Below, one piece after another: positions 17,668-27,265 of a stretch of DNA of 31,024 nt. This DNA comes from an uncultured Bacteroidaceae bacterium. Its GTDB lineage: Bacteria; Bacteroidota; Bacteroidia; Bacteroidales; Bacteroidaceae. Below the pieces are notes generated by a model. The model saw only the letters and a program-made list of their open reading frames with translations, was not told where the DNA came from and searched no databases. The position numbers and the translations under genes were made by a program. The stretch spans positions 1-31,024 of the forward strand of contig CAJGCU010000010.1 of the NCBI GenBank assembly GCA_904501945.1. The letters run 5' to 3'. The number at the start of each line of letters is the position of its first letter. The stretch's first letter is position 1.

Positions 17668-19236
17668 ATGTTTGATATTGATTATTCACGCCTCATAGAG
17701 CAGCTGCTGTATCAGCCAGAATCTCCGATGATTTTCTCATCAGGTGTTTTTCTGTTCCTGTTCCTTGCCTTTACTTTCATCTACAATCTTTTAGGAAAGG
17801 CAGACACATTGCGCATTCTCTTCGTTACATTCTTTTCCTACTACTTCTATTACAAAAGCAGTGGAATGTATTTCGTGCTGCTGGCACTGGTGACGACTTG
17901 TGACTATTTCATAGCCAGAGCAATAGCAGGCGTGAAAGAGAAAGGCGCGCTGGCGCGAACACTTCTCTTCTTGTCACTCTTCCTCGACCTAGGTTTGCTG
18001 ATTTTTTTCAAATATACGAATTTCTTAGGCGAAACCATTTGCACGCTGCTCGAAACCAATGGCATAGATGTCCCCTCCTGCATCACGGGAAGCCTTTCCG
18101 AAGATGTCTTCTGGCAGCCGCGCGACATCTTCCTTCCAGTTGGCATCTCCTTCTTCACATTCCAGTCGCTCAGCTATACCATCGATGTATATCGTGGCAA
18201 CATCCGTCCGCTCAACCGTTTGCTCGACTATGCTTTCTATGTCAGCTTCTTCCCGCAGCTCGTGGCTGGTCCCATTGTGCGTGCTCGCGACTTCATCATG
18301 CAGATACGCCGCCCGCTGATGGTCACCGACCAGATGTTCGGAACGGGCGTCTTCTACATTATTGCAGGACTCTTCAAGAAGGCTGTCATTAGCGATTACA
18401 TCTCCATCAACTTTGTCGAACGCATCTTCCAGCAGCCCGACCTCTACAGCGGCTTCGAGAATCTGATGGCAGTTTATGGCTATACGCTCCAGATTTACTG
18501 CGACTTCTCAGGCTATTCCGATATGGCCATCGGTATAGCGCTTCTGCTAGGATTCCACTTTCCGCAGAACTTCGACAGCCCATACAAATCAGCTTCCATT
18601 ACTGAGTTCTGGCGCCGCTGGCACATCAGCCTTTCCTCTTGGCTCAAAGATTATCTATATATATCCCTTGGGGGCAATCGCCATGGCAAGTTCCGCCAGT
18701 ACTTCAACCTCCTCATGACCATGCTCTTAGGTGGTCTTTGGCATGGTGCGTCTCTTAATTTCATCCTTTGGGGAGGTATTCATGGCCTCCTGCTTTGCCT
18801 CGACAAAATCTGGCACAGCATTGCGCCGGCGCTAAGTCCATTGACCTATCTGTCTAGCAAAAGTGCCTCCCGTCCAACAAAAAATAAAATTGTGGTATTC
18901 ATAGGAGGTGCCCTCACCTTTCACCTGGTTGCTGCCTGCTGGGTTCTGTTCCGCGCTCCTTCTTTTGACATAGCAGAACAGGTCTTCCACCAGATTTTCC
19001 ACAAGTTTCAGCCACAGATATTCCTCCAGTGGTGCGAGTCCTATAAAGCCGTAGGTATTCTCATGCTCCTGGGTTTCCTACTCCATTGGCTGCCATCTTC
19101 ACTTTCCGACAAGGCGAAAGCCTTTGTCACCCGTTGCCCGCTCCTTGTCAAGGCAGTTATTCTCATTTCCCTCATCTATTTGGTCATCCAGATTAAATCG
19201 TCCGATGTGCAGCCTTTCATCTATTTCCAGTTCTGA
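17668..19236 (+). CDS. MBOAT-family O-acyltransferase (AlgI/DltB-like)
   Basis: A 522-residue polytopic inner-membrane protein. Family signatures are FLPVGISFFTFQSLSYTID, CDFSGYSDMAIG, FWRRWHISLSSWLKDYLYI (His319) and GGLWHGASLNFILWG, with His359 the expected catalytic histidine. These proteins pass acyl groups, usually acetyl, across the membrane to SGNH-type partners that modify surface polysaccharides, as AlgI does for alginate. Two SGNH genes sit just upstream, so a complete transfer module is encoded. Codons here end in C much more often than in the thr genes. It is the last gene before the 50-bp palindrome. The glycan target cannot be told from the window. Confidence 0.93.
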   Translation: MFDIDYSRLIEQLLYQPESPMIFSSGVFLFLFLAFTFIYNLLGKADTLRILFVTFFSYYFYYKSSGMYFVLLALVTTCDYFIARAIAGVKEKGALARTLLFLSLFLDLGLLIFFKYTNFLGETICTLLETNGIDVPSCITGSLSEDVFWQPRDIFLPVGISFFTFQSLSYTIDVYRGNIRPLNRLLDYAFYVSFFPQLVAGPIVRARDFIMQIRRPLMVTDQMFGTGVFYIIAGLFKKAVISDYISINFVERIFQQPDLYSGFENLMAVYGYTLQIYCDFSGYSDMAIGIALLLGFHFPQNFDSPYKSASITEFWRRWHISLSSWLKDYLYISLGGNRHGKFRQYFNLLMTMLLGGLWHGASLNFILWGGIHGLLLCLDKIWHSIAPALSPLTYLSSKSASRPTKNKIVVFIGGALTFHLVAACWVLFRAPSFDIAEQVFHQIFHKFQPQIFLQWCESYKAVGILMLLGFLLHWLPSSLSDKAKAFVTRCPLLVKAVILISLIYLVIQIKSSDVQPFIYFQF

Positions 19237-19273
19237 CAAATCGAATCCACGTTTGGTCTTTACCGCCTGCCTG

Positions 19274-19323
19274 ATATTTAAAACACCGCGTGCATAATAT
19301 TATGCACGCGGTGTTTTAAATAT
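19274..19323. terminator. Perfect 50-bp palindrome, probable bidirectional terminator
   Basis: Positions 19274-19298 are the exact reverse complement of 19299-19323, with no spacer. The GC-rich core (CACCGCGTGCATAAT and its complement) is flanked by AAAA on the left and TTTT on the right, as in terminators that work in both directions. It lies 37 nt after the MBOAT stop and probably ends the long thrA transcript. A diverged copy of the right arm (ATTATGTACACGGTG, 19322-19336) follows directly. Confidence 0.75.
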
Positions 19324-19427
19324 TATGTACACGGTGAGCACGTGGGAAAAACAAGGAGTACAACAAAACCATCTTGAAGAAGGCCGTGGGCTTTTCATAC
19401 GGAATAGCAAAAATCTCATCGGAAAAC

Positions 19428-19458
19428 CTTGCCATTCGGAATATAATGCTTAAATTTG
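19428..19458 (+). promoter_or_regulatory. Bacteroidetes-type promoter upstream of the HTH gene
   Basis: TAAATTTG (19451-19458) fits the -7 box TAnnTTTG exactly and is followed by C. CTTG (19428-19431) stands exactly 19 bp upstream and matches TTTG at three of four bases. The start would be near 19465, leaving about 420 nt before the chosen HTH start codon. Confidence 0.55.
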
Positions 19459-19888
19459 CACATTGAAGTCCGCGCCGAAAGCTGACAACCTACTGATGGG
19501 TTTGGCAGAGGAAGGGCGGGCGAATATAAATAAGGCGTTTACACGCGCTCTGTTCAAGTGTCCAGAAACTTCGCAACCTTCAGACACACTGCTGAACAAA
19601 GCAACGGTAGATGTCCATGGTGTGATTTTATCACATCGATGGTGGCCTGTATGGCTCTTATATATAGGAAATGTATATAAGAAGCCCTGTTTTTGGGTAG
19701 CCGGAAGATGTGTATAGTCATATCGGCGTGGGCTCTAGCGTTGTTCGTTCTTAGTGTGTCGGGCAATGCGAAGGCCTCTGGATGCAGAACGAGCAACAGG
19801 TGTAGCACCCACGCTTTTATGTCATATTCTTTACCACATTCTAATGATACCAGCAAAGGGCGCGGCTGGTTCAAACCTCGTCAAGCCT
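19459..19888 (+). other. Long leader or relic sequence before the HTH gene
   Basis: No recognisable gene. Frames at 19463-19717 and 19693-20031 are open, but they begin at TTG or overlap the HTH gene in another frame and look like no protein family. A 6-bp perfect stem TGTGAT-TTT-ATCACA lies at 19621-19635 and could be a small operator or RNA hairpin. A leader of this length is unusual. It might hold a small RNA, a decayed gene or a second promoter that I could not identify. Confidence 0.4.
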
Positions 19889-20152
19889 ATGGACGGACAC
19901 GAAAAGCCCAAGCTGCCACCTCTGCATATAGGGCAGCGAATCAAGGAAGAGCTCGAGCGGCAGGAACGAACTGTCAGCTGGTTCGCACGCAAGCTCTATT
20001 GCGACCGCTCCAATGTTTACAAGCTCTTTAAGCGGTCTGCTATTGACACGGAGTTGCTTCTGCGCATCTCTGTTATCCTCAATCACGATTTTTTTGAGGA
20101 GTACGTGGCAAGGATAGCCGATAAAACAACACAAACACAACCTCAAAACTAA
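19889..20152 (+). CDS. Small helix-turn-helix DNA-binding protein
   Basis: An 87-residue protein carrying HIGQRIKEELERQERTV, then WFARKLYCDRSNVYKLFKR, then a stretch with IDTELLLRISVILNHDFFE. This fits a compact XRE-type helix-turn-helix protein common in Bacteroides and Prevotella. I start it at ATG 19889 (MDGHEKPKLPP) because homologues, from memory, begin just before the HIG motif. The frame stays open to 19754, and ATG 19844 is also possible, but the extra residues look non-coding. It is followed after 6 nt by an unrecognised gene, so the two are probably one operon. It may regulate its own operon or the neighbouring giant genes, though nothing in the sequence proves a target. Confidence 0.78.
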   Translation: MDGHEKPKLPPLHIGQRIKEELERQERTVSWFARKLYCDRSNVYKLFKRSAIDTELLLRISVILNHDFFEEYVARIADKTTQTQPQN

Positions 20153-20158
20153 TTGGTT

Positions 20159-20614
20159 ATGAGTGTTTCTTTTGAAACCGTCTTGGGCCGCATCGCCATG
20201 GCGCCTTCCTCCGGGCCCTACTGTGAGGAAGCGCGTCGTGATGCTTTTGAACAGCTTGCTGAAATTAGGGAGCGGCAGAAAGAAGAACCAGAAACCGAAA
20301 TAGATTCACTTTTGGAGGAATTGGCCCGCTTTTGGGAAGATGACTACAAGTTTGCTGTCATCGATGACAATTTCGTGCATAAGCATGCTTTTGTTGATGC
20401 CTACAGCCAGCTCCTTGTATTCATGCAGAAGGTGCAGCTAGATAGGGAGAGCGATAGGCTGACGGCTATGGAAGAGAAAGTCCTGCGCCTCGGAAATGAG
20501 GCCAAAGAGGATTTCTTGAATACTATCTCGCCGAATTTCTTCGATCCTCAAGAAAGGTGGAGAAAGGCGGCGGAATCTTTTCTTGCTGAATTTCAGCGAG
20601 AAATAGAAGAGTAA
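20159..20614 (+). CDS. Hypothetical helical protein downstream of the HTH gene
   Basis: A 151-residue soluble protein that I do not recognise. It has no signal peptide or membrane segment. It is very acidic and rich in Glu, Arg and Gln, with predicted long helices, for example about residues 22-62 and 88-151. A Trp/Phe-containing centre (FWEDDYKFAVIDDNFVHKHAF) may be its core. I use ATG 20159 and not the TTG at 20153. It starts 6 nt after the HTH stop, so translation is probably coupled and the two may act together, perhaps as regulator and partner. That pairing is inference from position only. Confidence 0.65.
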   Translation: MSVSFETVLGRIAMAPSSGPYCEEARRDAFEQLAEIRERQKEEPETEIDSLLEELARFWEDDYKFAVIDDNFVHKHAFVDAYSQLLVFMQKVQLDRESDRLTAMEEKVLRLGNEAKEDFLNTISPNFFDPQERWRKAAESFLAEFQREIEE

Positions 20615-20696
20615 TCTTTCTCTGAATGTGGAATGAAAAGCAAGATAGGCGCAAAGGGCAACATAAATGTAGACTATCGAGCATCGATAAAAAAGT

Positions 20697-20724
20697 TTTT
20701 CCATTCTCTTTCTTTGTAACTTTG
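20697..20724 (+). promoter_or_regulatory. Promoter with perfect -7 box before the giant gene
   Basis: TAACTTTG (20717-20724) is a perfect TAnnTTTG box. No TTTG lies at the standard 19-bp distance; the nearest match is TTTT at 20697-20700, 16 bp away, so the -33 box is weak. The 17 bases from 20717 (TAACTTTGCCACCGAAA) recur exactly on the minus strand at the left-edge promoter. Confidence 0.5.
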
Positions 20725-20760
20725 CCACCGAAAAGGTGTAAAGTGTCCGTTTCAGGGCGG

Positions 20761-20793
20761 GTTTCCTATAGGATGATTATCCTTGAAGGAAAC
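20761..20793 (+). other. Two-tier hairpin in the giant gene leader
   Basis: GTTTCCT (20761-20767) pairs with AGGAAAC (20787-20793), and inside it AGGAT (20770-20774) pairs with ATCCT (20779-20783) around a GATT loop. No T-tract follows, so it is not a terminator. It may stabilise the mRNA or be a binding site in the leader. Confidence 0.5.
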
Positions 20794-20948
20794 ATTTACA
20801 CATTATTAATATATATATATGAAACACATCATCTATGATAACACTCGAAACTTGGAGGGGAGGGATTCTCTTCAAGGCATAGGTTGTAACATCAAGATGC
20901 CAAAATATTTTTTAACATCATATTATTAACAAATTAAAAGACATTCGT

Positions 20949-23900
20949 ATGAAAAAAAGAATCGTTTACTCATTCGTGGCATTGTCTGGTATTCCTGTAT
21001 TGGCAGAGGCGGCTATCGTTACTGGTGCGTTGCCTGCTAATGGATGGGGTACTGGCGCTGCTGTTCAAGGTGATCAGGTTTCTTCCGACAATGGCGGTAT
21101 GCTGCAGCAGAAGCTGAGCTTGGTGCCAGGTAAGTACAAACTGATTGTTGATGACATTATCGTTCCGGACGGAGGCAGTGTGACCATCAAGGTTGGAACT
21201 GTTTCAAAGGAAATAAAGGAAAATGGCAAGGCAGAGGTAGTGTTCTCATTGTCAGCTGCGTCTGTTGTAGATGTAAGCGTTGAGGGTACAGGCATCTTCA
21301 CGCTCAAAGGTGTTTCAGTTGACCTTGACTTTGACTTTAATGGTGCAATCGCAACACTTCAGCAGCAGCTGAATGGCCTTTCAGAAGCAATCAAAGGTTA
21401 TAGTTCAACAGATGAGCAAAAGGCTAATGAGGCTGCCGCAGGTCTGATTCAAGATACTATCAACTTGATTAAGGCTGGTCAGTCGTATGAGAATTACACA
21501 AAGTATGCTCTCTATGACCTTGAGAGCAGTTCTATTACTGCTGACATCAAGAAACTGGCAGAGAAAGCTGCTGCAGACGAGACTGAATATATTGGTTCTA
21601 CTGGCGCTGGAGATTTGACGGCTCAGCTTACGGCTGTGACAATGCAGATTGACAAAGATGACCTTAACAAGGCGTCTTTCGATGCAACAGCAAAGACTAT
21701 TGAAAGCGCTATTGCAGCATACAAGACAGCTCCAACAGATGAGGCAAAAGCTGCTGTTGAAAAACAAATTGCAGCATTGCAGGAAAATGTTAACAAGTCA
21801 AACGCTTCACTTCCAACTTACAAGGCTAATGTGCAGGCTATCGCTGACGCCAAGGCTGCTTACAATAAAGTTCAGAAGGCTGTTTCTGACCTTTTCCTTG
21901 ATCAGGTTTACAAGAACGGAGACATCAATTATGGAAACATCTATGAGAATCTCTTCGCCAACGCAAAAGCAAAGCTGGCTGATGCTTCCAAGAAGATAGC
22001 AGATGCGGAGGCACAGGTAAAGGCTGCTCAGACTGGCTATAAGGTTACAAGTCTCGTTTCTGAGATTAATGCCGCAAGCACAGAGGCTTCTGGTGTGGCA
22101 ACAGAATACACATCGAAGAAGGGCCAGATTAATGCAAAATATGACATCGTGGCAGGTCTTCAGAAAGCACTGAATGCCATCAAGGCTGCGAGTGGCGCTG
22201 AAGATCTTTCATTTGTGAAGCGCACTTCTGCACAGGCTGAAATCGATAAGGTTAAGGCTTTCTATGATGGCAAGAACAATGCAAAAGAAGAAATCCTTAG
22301 TGCTACTACATCTTTGGATGCAGCCAATGGCGCAATCAGCACATACGAAAAATATATCGGATATGCTAACAAGTATCTGGATACCAAGGCAGCCATTGCT
22401 AAGGCTCAGGACGCACTTGCTAAGGCGTTGAACGGCTTTGGCTATCAGAACTACACTCCTTCAACTCAGTACAAGTCTTATGTTGACGGTATCGCAAAGG
22501 CATTGACTGACGCTCAGGCTGATATTGACAAGAAACTTAAGGCTAATCAGGATGCTAAGGAGAAGGCTGCAAATAATCAGTCCGATTTTGCAAGCGCTGG
22601 CACCGTTGTTTCAAATAAGAATACTGACATCACTAATCTGACGAATGGCACAAAAGCTGCAAGCAATAAGTACAAGCAGGTATTTGATGATGCAGCTGCT
22701 CTCCAGAAAAAACTCAACGAGGCACTCGTTAAGATTGTGAAGGAATCTCCAGACGTGGCATCACAGTATAAGGGTGCTGATATTCAGAAAAATATCACAG
22801 GCTGGGAAACTACATACGCTCAGTACAATGCAGACCTCGCTAATGCACAGAAGCCAAGCTATACTGCAGTTAACCACTATACTGATGTTGCTACGCTTGT
22901 TTTGGGCGACACTAAGGCAAACATCGAGGCTGCTATCAATAAGCTGGTTGTAGATGCAGCTGCGGCACAGACTGCATTCGGCTACATGGCTCCTTTCAAC
23001 CTCCGTTCTCAGCTCGAAGGACAAATCGCTACTAAGCTTGGCGAAATCAATAAACTGCAAGCTGAAGTTGCTGAACTGGATGCTGATGATAACTTCGCAA
23101 AGAACTTTAACTATGCTGAAGGCACCAAGTTGCATGAGGCTTACACGAAGCTTGCAGCCGCTGTGACAAAGGTAAATACCGATGCCAATGCTGCAATAAA
23201 TAACACTCCAGTCAGCGGTCAGACAGATGATGCCGCTAAAAAGGCTGCTGTAGAGGCGAACAAGGAAGTGAACGCTAAGCTCGCTACATACATCGAGACT
23301 ATCGCTAAGCTCACAACTGACCTCAAAGCAAGCCAGACGGCTATCAAGGCTGCTATCGAAGCTGTGAAGGCTAATGAAACGGCAAAAACTGCTTATGACA
23401 ATCGCAAGGCTGCTATCGACAAGGCTATAGAAGCTGCAAAGGCTGAGGCAGCTAAGTCAACAAGCGCTGACGCTGTGAAGGTGGCAACAGATGAGTTCAA
23501 GAAGATTGAAGATGCAGTGAAAGCTATCGACGATGCAGTGACTAAGGCATACGGCAAGCCAAACCAGAACTTGACAGAGAGTGTATGGAAGGACGGTCTT
23601 GCTAAGATTGATGCTAAGGACACTGGTTCTATCGCAATAACTCTGAAGGCTGTAGATGCTGCTCAGAAGAATTTCGAGGCATATACAGCTCTGAATGCTA
23701 CTGCTGCAGACGCAAAGACGACGATTGCAACATACAAGGGTAAGGATGGCCCTACTAAGTACTACGATGGATTGGTTGACGGTTACTTGAAATCTGTGAC
23801 GGATGAAGAGGCTAAGATCAAGAAGTCATACGAGGCTAAGACTGCTGTTACAAACAAGAAGGCATTTGAAGATGCAATCAAGGCTATTGTTGACAATGCT

Positions 23901-26900
23901 AAGAAGATTGAAAAAGATGCACCAGCTAACGAAAAGGCTTACAACGGTGATGGCGCTCAGGTGAAGGGCCAGAAGTACGATGTGACTGTTAGTCTTCAGG
24001 ACTACTACAACAAGATTAGCTTCGAAATCAAGTCTTCTGACGAATCAACCAAGCTTGAGGAGTGGACTAAACAGCTCGACGTTATCCAGTCTAACATTAA
24101 CAAGCTCGCTGCTGATGTTGACTCTTACTACAACAACGGACAGTCTGTAGCTGAGGCTCAGGACGTGGCAGCTGCTATTACAAACATCAAGAAGGACCTT
24201 GACAACCTTTTGGCTTTTCAGAAGGCAGGTTACGACCAGCAGATTGCTGATGATAACGCTGCACGCTACAAGAACTTCACTGACGCACTTGCATCTGCTC
24301 AGGCAGCATTCGAGAACGCTGTGGCTACTCAGAACGAGTACAGCAACGTAACAAATCCTGAATTGAAACAGAAGATTGAAGCTGGTACAGAGACCTTAAT
24401 CAAGGACTTGTACGAATATCCAGTGAAGCTTGCTGACCTCGCAAAGAAGACAGCTGAAGAGTACGGCAAGGTAACAAGCCCTGCTCTCTACGATGAGACT
24501 GATGAGGTGGATGACGCTAAGCAATATGCTGAAGCAATCAAGGGTATCCAAGACCAATTGACCGATGCAGCACTGAAGAACGTTTCTTTCACTAGATATG
24601 AAGATAGGGTTAACTCTGCTGTTGCAGAGCTGAATGCTAAGGCTGACATCCAGAAGTTCTACACTGTTAAGGAGGACGGTAAAGATGTAGTGAAGACAGC
24701 TGCTCAGTTGAAGGATGTTCAGGGTATCATCGATGCTGGTAAGAAGGCTCTTAATGAGAAGAAGATTGCTGGTGTTGATGGAGCGCTCAATGCACTCGCA
24801 GACATCGACAACATGATTGCTGCTGACCAGCACAAGGCTGCTAACGCACAGCTCTCAGACCGTGTACAGAAGCTGAAGGATGCTATCGAGGATCACCTCG
24901 AGTTCCTCGCAGGACTGGAAGGTCAGGAAGACCTCATCAAGAACTACAAGAAGGCTGTTGATGAGAAGTTCGCAACGGCAGAAAAGGCTCTGGTTGAGGC
25001 ACAGGCTGAAGGCGAATGCTTCGTCAAATATGATGAATTGGTTGATAATATTGATGCGTTCGAGACTAATTCTGATGTTAGCAAGGCAAAGACAATGTTC
25101 GAAACAGCTAATAACTTGCCTGCTGCTCAGAAACTCCTCGATGAGGCAATCGCTGAGGTGAGCCAGTACCATGTAGCTCCTGACTACGCGGAGATTTGGG
25201 ATAACTTCCAGAATACTCTGGATAGGGCTAAGGCTGATCCTTCTGTAAATATCTCTGGATTGACTAGCAAATATTTTGGCATTCCAGCTAAACGAACAGA
25301 GGCATATAACGCAGAGTACAGCTATTTGAAGACTGTAGCAGTGGAACTGCAAGACCAGTACAACCAGCTCGTTGCAGACCAGTTCGCAGGAATGGAGAAC
25401 GAGACTACTGCTGCATTGAAGAAGGAAATTGAAGCTATCAAGAAGGAAGCTGATGAGTTGACAAATATAAAGATTGGTGACAAGGAAGCTGCAACTCCTG
25501 CTGACCTCGTTAAATTCAACGGCAAGGTTGCTGCGCTCTTCACTAAGATTCAGGCTCTCTACGATACTGAAATCGCTGGCGTGACAGCTGACGCTCTCAA
25601 GGACGCTTCTGCTGCACTCGCTGAGAAGCTCGCTAAGCTCGACGGCTATGTTGACGTAGTGAAGGCTAATGCAGGTCTTGACGCTGCTAAGGCTGACATC
25701 CAGGGCGACATCGATGCTGTGAACGCTGACATCACGAAGTATGATGCCAACATCGTTTACTACAGCGACAAGATCCAGGGTTCTATCGACTACATCGATG
25801 GCAAGCTCGATGACGTTATCGCTAACGCTGACAAGGTTCAGAAGAAGTATGATGACAACAAGGTTGTTTACGATGCACGCATCGCTGAGATTGAGGATAT
25901 TCAAGCACATCTCGACAAGGTTGTTGCTGATTTCGAAGCCCTTGAAATTCTTAGTGATCCAGAACTCATGGATTGGTACACTTATGATGACGACTTGATT
26001 CAGTATCAGAAAGACCTTGATAAGCTTGCTGGTGATGTGGAGGCAGATAATGCTACACTCTCTGTAAAAGCAAATTATGGTCAGGCGAACTTGGCTGCAG
26101 ACATAGAGGTAACTCATGATGAATTCTCTTATGATGAATTGTCTCAACTTTATTCTCAATTGAAATCGACCGTTTCTGGTATTTCTTGGGATAATACTAA
26201 GTATTCAAAGACAGTTCGGGAGTCTCTCTCTAAGGAGAAATCTGATATTCAAATAGCAGTAAGAGAATTCAACGAAGCCATCATCGATGATCGAGCTGTT
26301 CTGAACGAGGAGACAAATATGTTTGAGTGCCTTTCTGCTGAGAGATTCGCAGAGCGTATGGAAACAGTTACTGCTATCCGAGCACGCATCGATGCACTCA
26401 AGAAGATTATTGAGAATGTAACATTGGGTGACATCAACGGTGACGGCAAGGTGAGCGTGAACGACTACACTGCTGTGGTTGACTACATCATCAACGAAGA
26501 CCTCACTCCTGCTGAAGGAACTCCTGAGTTCGATGTGGCTGACGTGAACGCTGACGGCAAGCTCAACATCGCTGACGCTACTGCACTCATCAACATCATC
26601 CTGACAGGTGACAGAGCTGGCGACGACCTTGTGAATGAAGCTCCTGCACGTGTTGCAGGCAGCAGCGAGAGCGTGAATGTTGAGGCTTCTGACATGGGCA
26701 ATGGCGTGACTCGTCTCGCTATCGCACTCGACAACGCTAGCAACTATGTTTCTTGCCAGATGGACGTGAAGCTTCCTGCAGGCATGAAGCTCGTGGGCGA
26801 GTCTGTTGCTAATCGCGCAGACGGTCACGAACTGGCTTCTGGCGACTTCAGCGGAGGCATCCACCGTATCGTGGTAAGCTCAATCACTAACACTGCATTC

Positions 26901-27167
26901 GCAGGCAACAGCGGCGCTGTGCTCTACATCGACGTGGAGACTGACGACACTTACGCTGGTGGCAAGGTGATTATCAGCGACGTGATCTTCGTCACTCCTT
27001 CTGCTCAGGTGAAGGCATTCAGCATTGCTGGCGAGGCTACTGGCATCACAGGCATCGCTACTGACAACTCCGTGAAGGGTAAGATCTACGACCTCAGCGG
27101 ACGTGTGTTGAACGCAGTGAAGAAGGGCTTCAACATCATCAACGGCAAGAAGGTGTTTGTGAAGTAA
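20949..27167 (+). CDS. Giant secreted stalk protein with dockerin, cohesin-like and T9SS tail
   Basis: A 2072-residue exported protein that I cannot assign to a named family. It has a signal peptide (1-21), a beta-rich head (about 23-128) and some 1,700 residues of Ala/Lys/Asp/Glu-rich helix (about 132-1820) made of many divergent helical repeats. Next comes a dockerin-type EF-hand pair, with ligands at Asp1828, Asn1830, Asp1832 and Asp1839 and at Asp1865, Asn1867, Asp1869 and Asp1876. A cohesin-like beta domain (about 1905-2035) follows. The last 29 residues (GKIYDLSGRVLNAV, then GFNIINGKKVFVK) fit the T9SS type A sorting domain, so it is probably secreted by the system encoded upstream and fixed at the surface. 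No catalytic domain is visible. An adhesin, surface fibre or scaffold role is inference. Codon choice shifts between blocks. Confidence 0.88.
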   Translation: MKKRIVYSFVALSGIPVLAEAAIVTGALPANGWGTGAAVQGDQVSSDNGGMLQQKLSLVPGKYKLIVDDIIVPDGGSVTIKVGTVSKEIKENGKAEVVFSLSAASVVDVSVEGTGIFTLKGVSVDLDFDFNGAIATLQQQLNGLSEAIKGYSSTDEQKANEAAAGLIQDTINLIKAGQSYENYTKYALYDLESSSITADIKKLAEKAAADETEYIGSTGAGDLTAQLTAVTMQIDKDDLNKASFDATAKTIESAIAAYKTAPTDEAKAAVEKQIAALQENVNKSNASLPTYKANVQAIADAKAAYNKVQKAVSDLFLDQVYKNGDINYGNIYENLFANAKAKLADASKKIADAEAQVKAAQTGYKVTSLVSEINAASTEASGVATEYTSKKGQINAKYDIVAGLQKALNAIKAASGAEDLSFVKRTSAQAEIDKVKAFYDGKNNAKEEILSATTSLDAANGAISTYEKYIGYANKYLDTKAAIAKAQDALAKALNGFGYQNYTPSTQYKSYVDGIAKALTDAQADIDKKLKANQDAKEKAANNQSDFASAGTVVSNKNTDITNLTNGTKAASNKYKQVFDDAAALQKKLNEALVKIVKESPDVASQYKGADIQKNITGWETTYAQYNADLANAQKPSYTAVNHYTDVATLVLGDTKANIEAAINKLVVDAAAAQTAFGYMAPFNLRSQLEGQIATKLGEINKLQAEVAELDADDNFAKNFNYAEGTKLHEAYTKLAAAVTKVNTDANAAINNTPVSGQTDDAAKKAAVEANKEVNAKLATYIETIAKLTTDLKASQTAIKAAIEAVKANETAKTAYDNRKAAIDKAIEAAKAEAAKSTSADAVKVATDEFKKIEDAVKAIDDAVTKAYGKPNQNLTESVWKDGLAKIDAKDTGSIAITLKAVDAAQKNFEAYTALNATAADAKTTIATYKGKDGPTKYYDGLVDGYLKSVTDEEAKIKKSYEAKTAVTNKKAFEDAIKAIVDNAKKIEKDAPANEKAYNGDGAQVKGQKYDVTVSLQDYYNKISFEIKSSDESTKLEEWTKQLDVIQSNINKLAADVDSYYNNGQSVAEAQDVAAAITNIKKDLDNLLAFQKAGYDQQIADDNAARYKNFTDALASAQAAFENAVATQNEYSNVTNPELKQKIEAGTETLIKDLYEYPVKLADLAKKTAEEYGKVTSPALYDETDEVDDAKQYAEAIKGIQDQLTDAALKNVSFTRYEDRVNSAVAELNAKADIQKFYTVKEDGKDVVKTAAQLKDVQGIIDAGKKALNEKKIAGVDGALNALADIDNMIAADQHKAANAQLSDRVQKLKDAIEDHLEFLAGLEGQEDLIKNYKKAVDEKFATAEKALVEAQAEGECFVKYDELVDNIDAFETNSDVSKAKTMFETANNLPAAQKLLDEAIAEVSQYHVAPDYAEIWDNFQNTLDRAKADPSVNISGLTSKYFGIPAKRTEAYNAEYSYLKTVAVELQDQYNQLVADQFAGMENETTAALKKEIEAIKKEADELTNIKIGDKEAATPADLVKFNGKVAALFTKIQALYDTEIAGVTADALKDASAALAEKLAKLDGYVDVVKANAGLDAAKADIQGDIDAVNADITKYDANIVYYSDKIQGSIDYIDGKLDDVIANADKVQKKYDDNKVVYDARIAEIEDIQAHLDKVVADFEALEILSDPELMDWYTYDDDLIQYQKDLDKLAGDVEADNATLSVKANYGQANLAADIEVTHDEFSYDELSQLYSQLKSTVSGISWDNTKYSKTVRESLSKEKSDIQIAVREFNEAIIDDRAVLNEETNMFECLSAERFAERMETVTAIRARIDALKKIIENVTLGDINGDGKVSVNDYTAVVDYIINEDLTPAEGTPEFDVADVNADGKLNIADATALINIILTGDRAGDDLVNEAPARVAGSSESVNVEASDMGNGVTRLAIALDNASNYVSCQMDVKLPAGMKLVGESVANRADGHELASGDFSGGIHRIVVSSITNTAFAGNSGAVLYIDVETDDTYAGGKVIISDVIFVTPSAQVKAFSIAGEATGITGIATDNSVKGKIYDLSGRVLNAVKKGFNIINGKKVFVK

Positions 27168-27190
27168 TCTGACGAACTGAACTCTATCGT

Positions 27191-27221
27191 GTGCGTGGCA
27201 TTCCACGTGGATGTCACGCAC
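27191..27221 (+). other. Stem-loop between the two giant genes
   Basis: GTGCGTG (27191-27197) pairs with CACGCAC (27215-27221), with further pairing around a TCCACGTGGA centre, so the whole 31 nt is nearly palindromic. No T-tract follows. It starts 24 nt after the giant gene's stop and could act as a weak terminator, a processing site or a stabiliser that sets the ratio of the two products. Confidence 0.55.
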
Positions 27222-27265
27222 GCTGCTAATAAAGAATCATTACTAAATTCAAACAAAAGCAGAAT

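Larger units (their letters stand above)
20615..20948 (+). other. Promoter and long leader of the giant protein gene
   Basis: No gene is seen in this 334-nt gap. It holds the promoter near 20717 and a hairpin at 20761-20793 (both listed), an AT-only stretch near 20805-20820 and two TAACATCA strings near 20887 and 20913. The expected leader from about 20731 to 20948 is near 218 nt, long for these bacteria, and could carry post-transcriptional control. Confidence 0.5.
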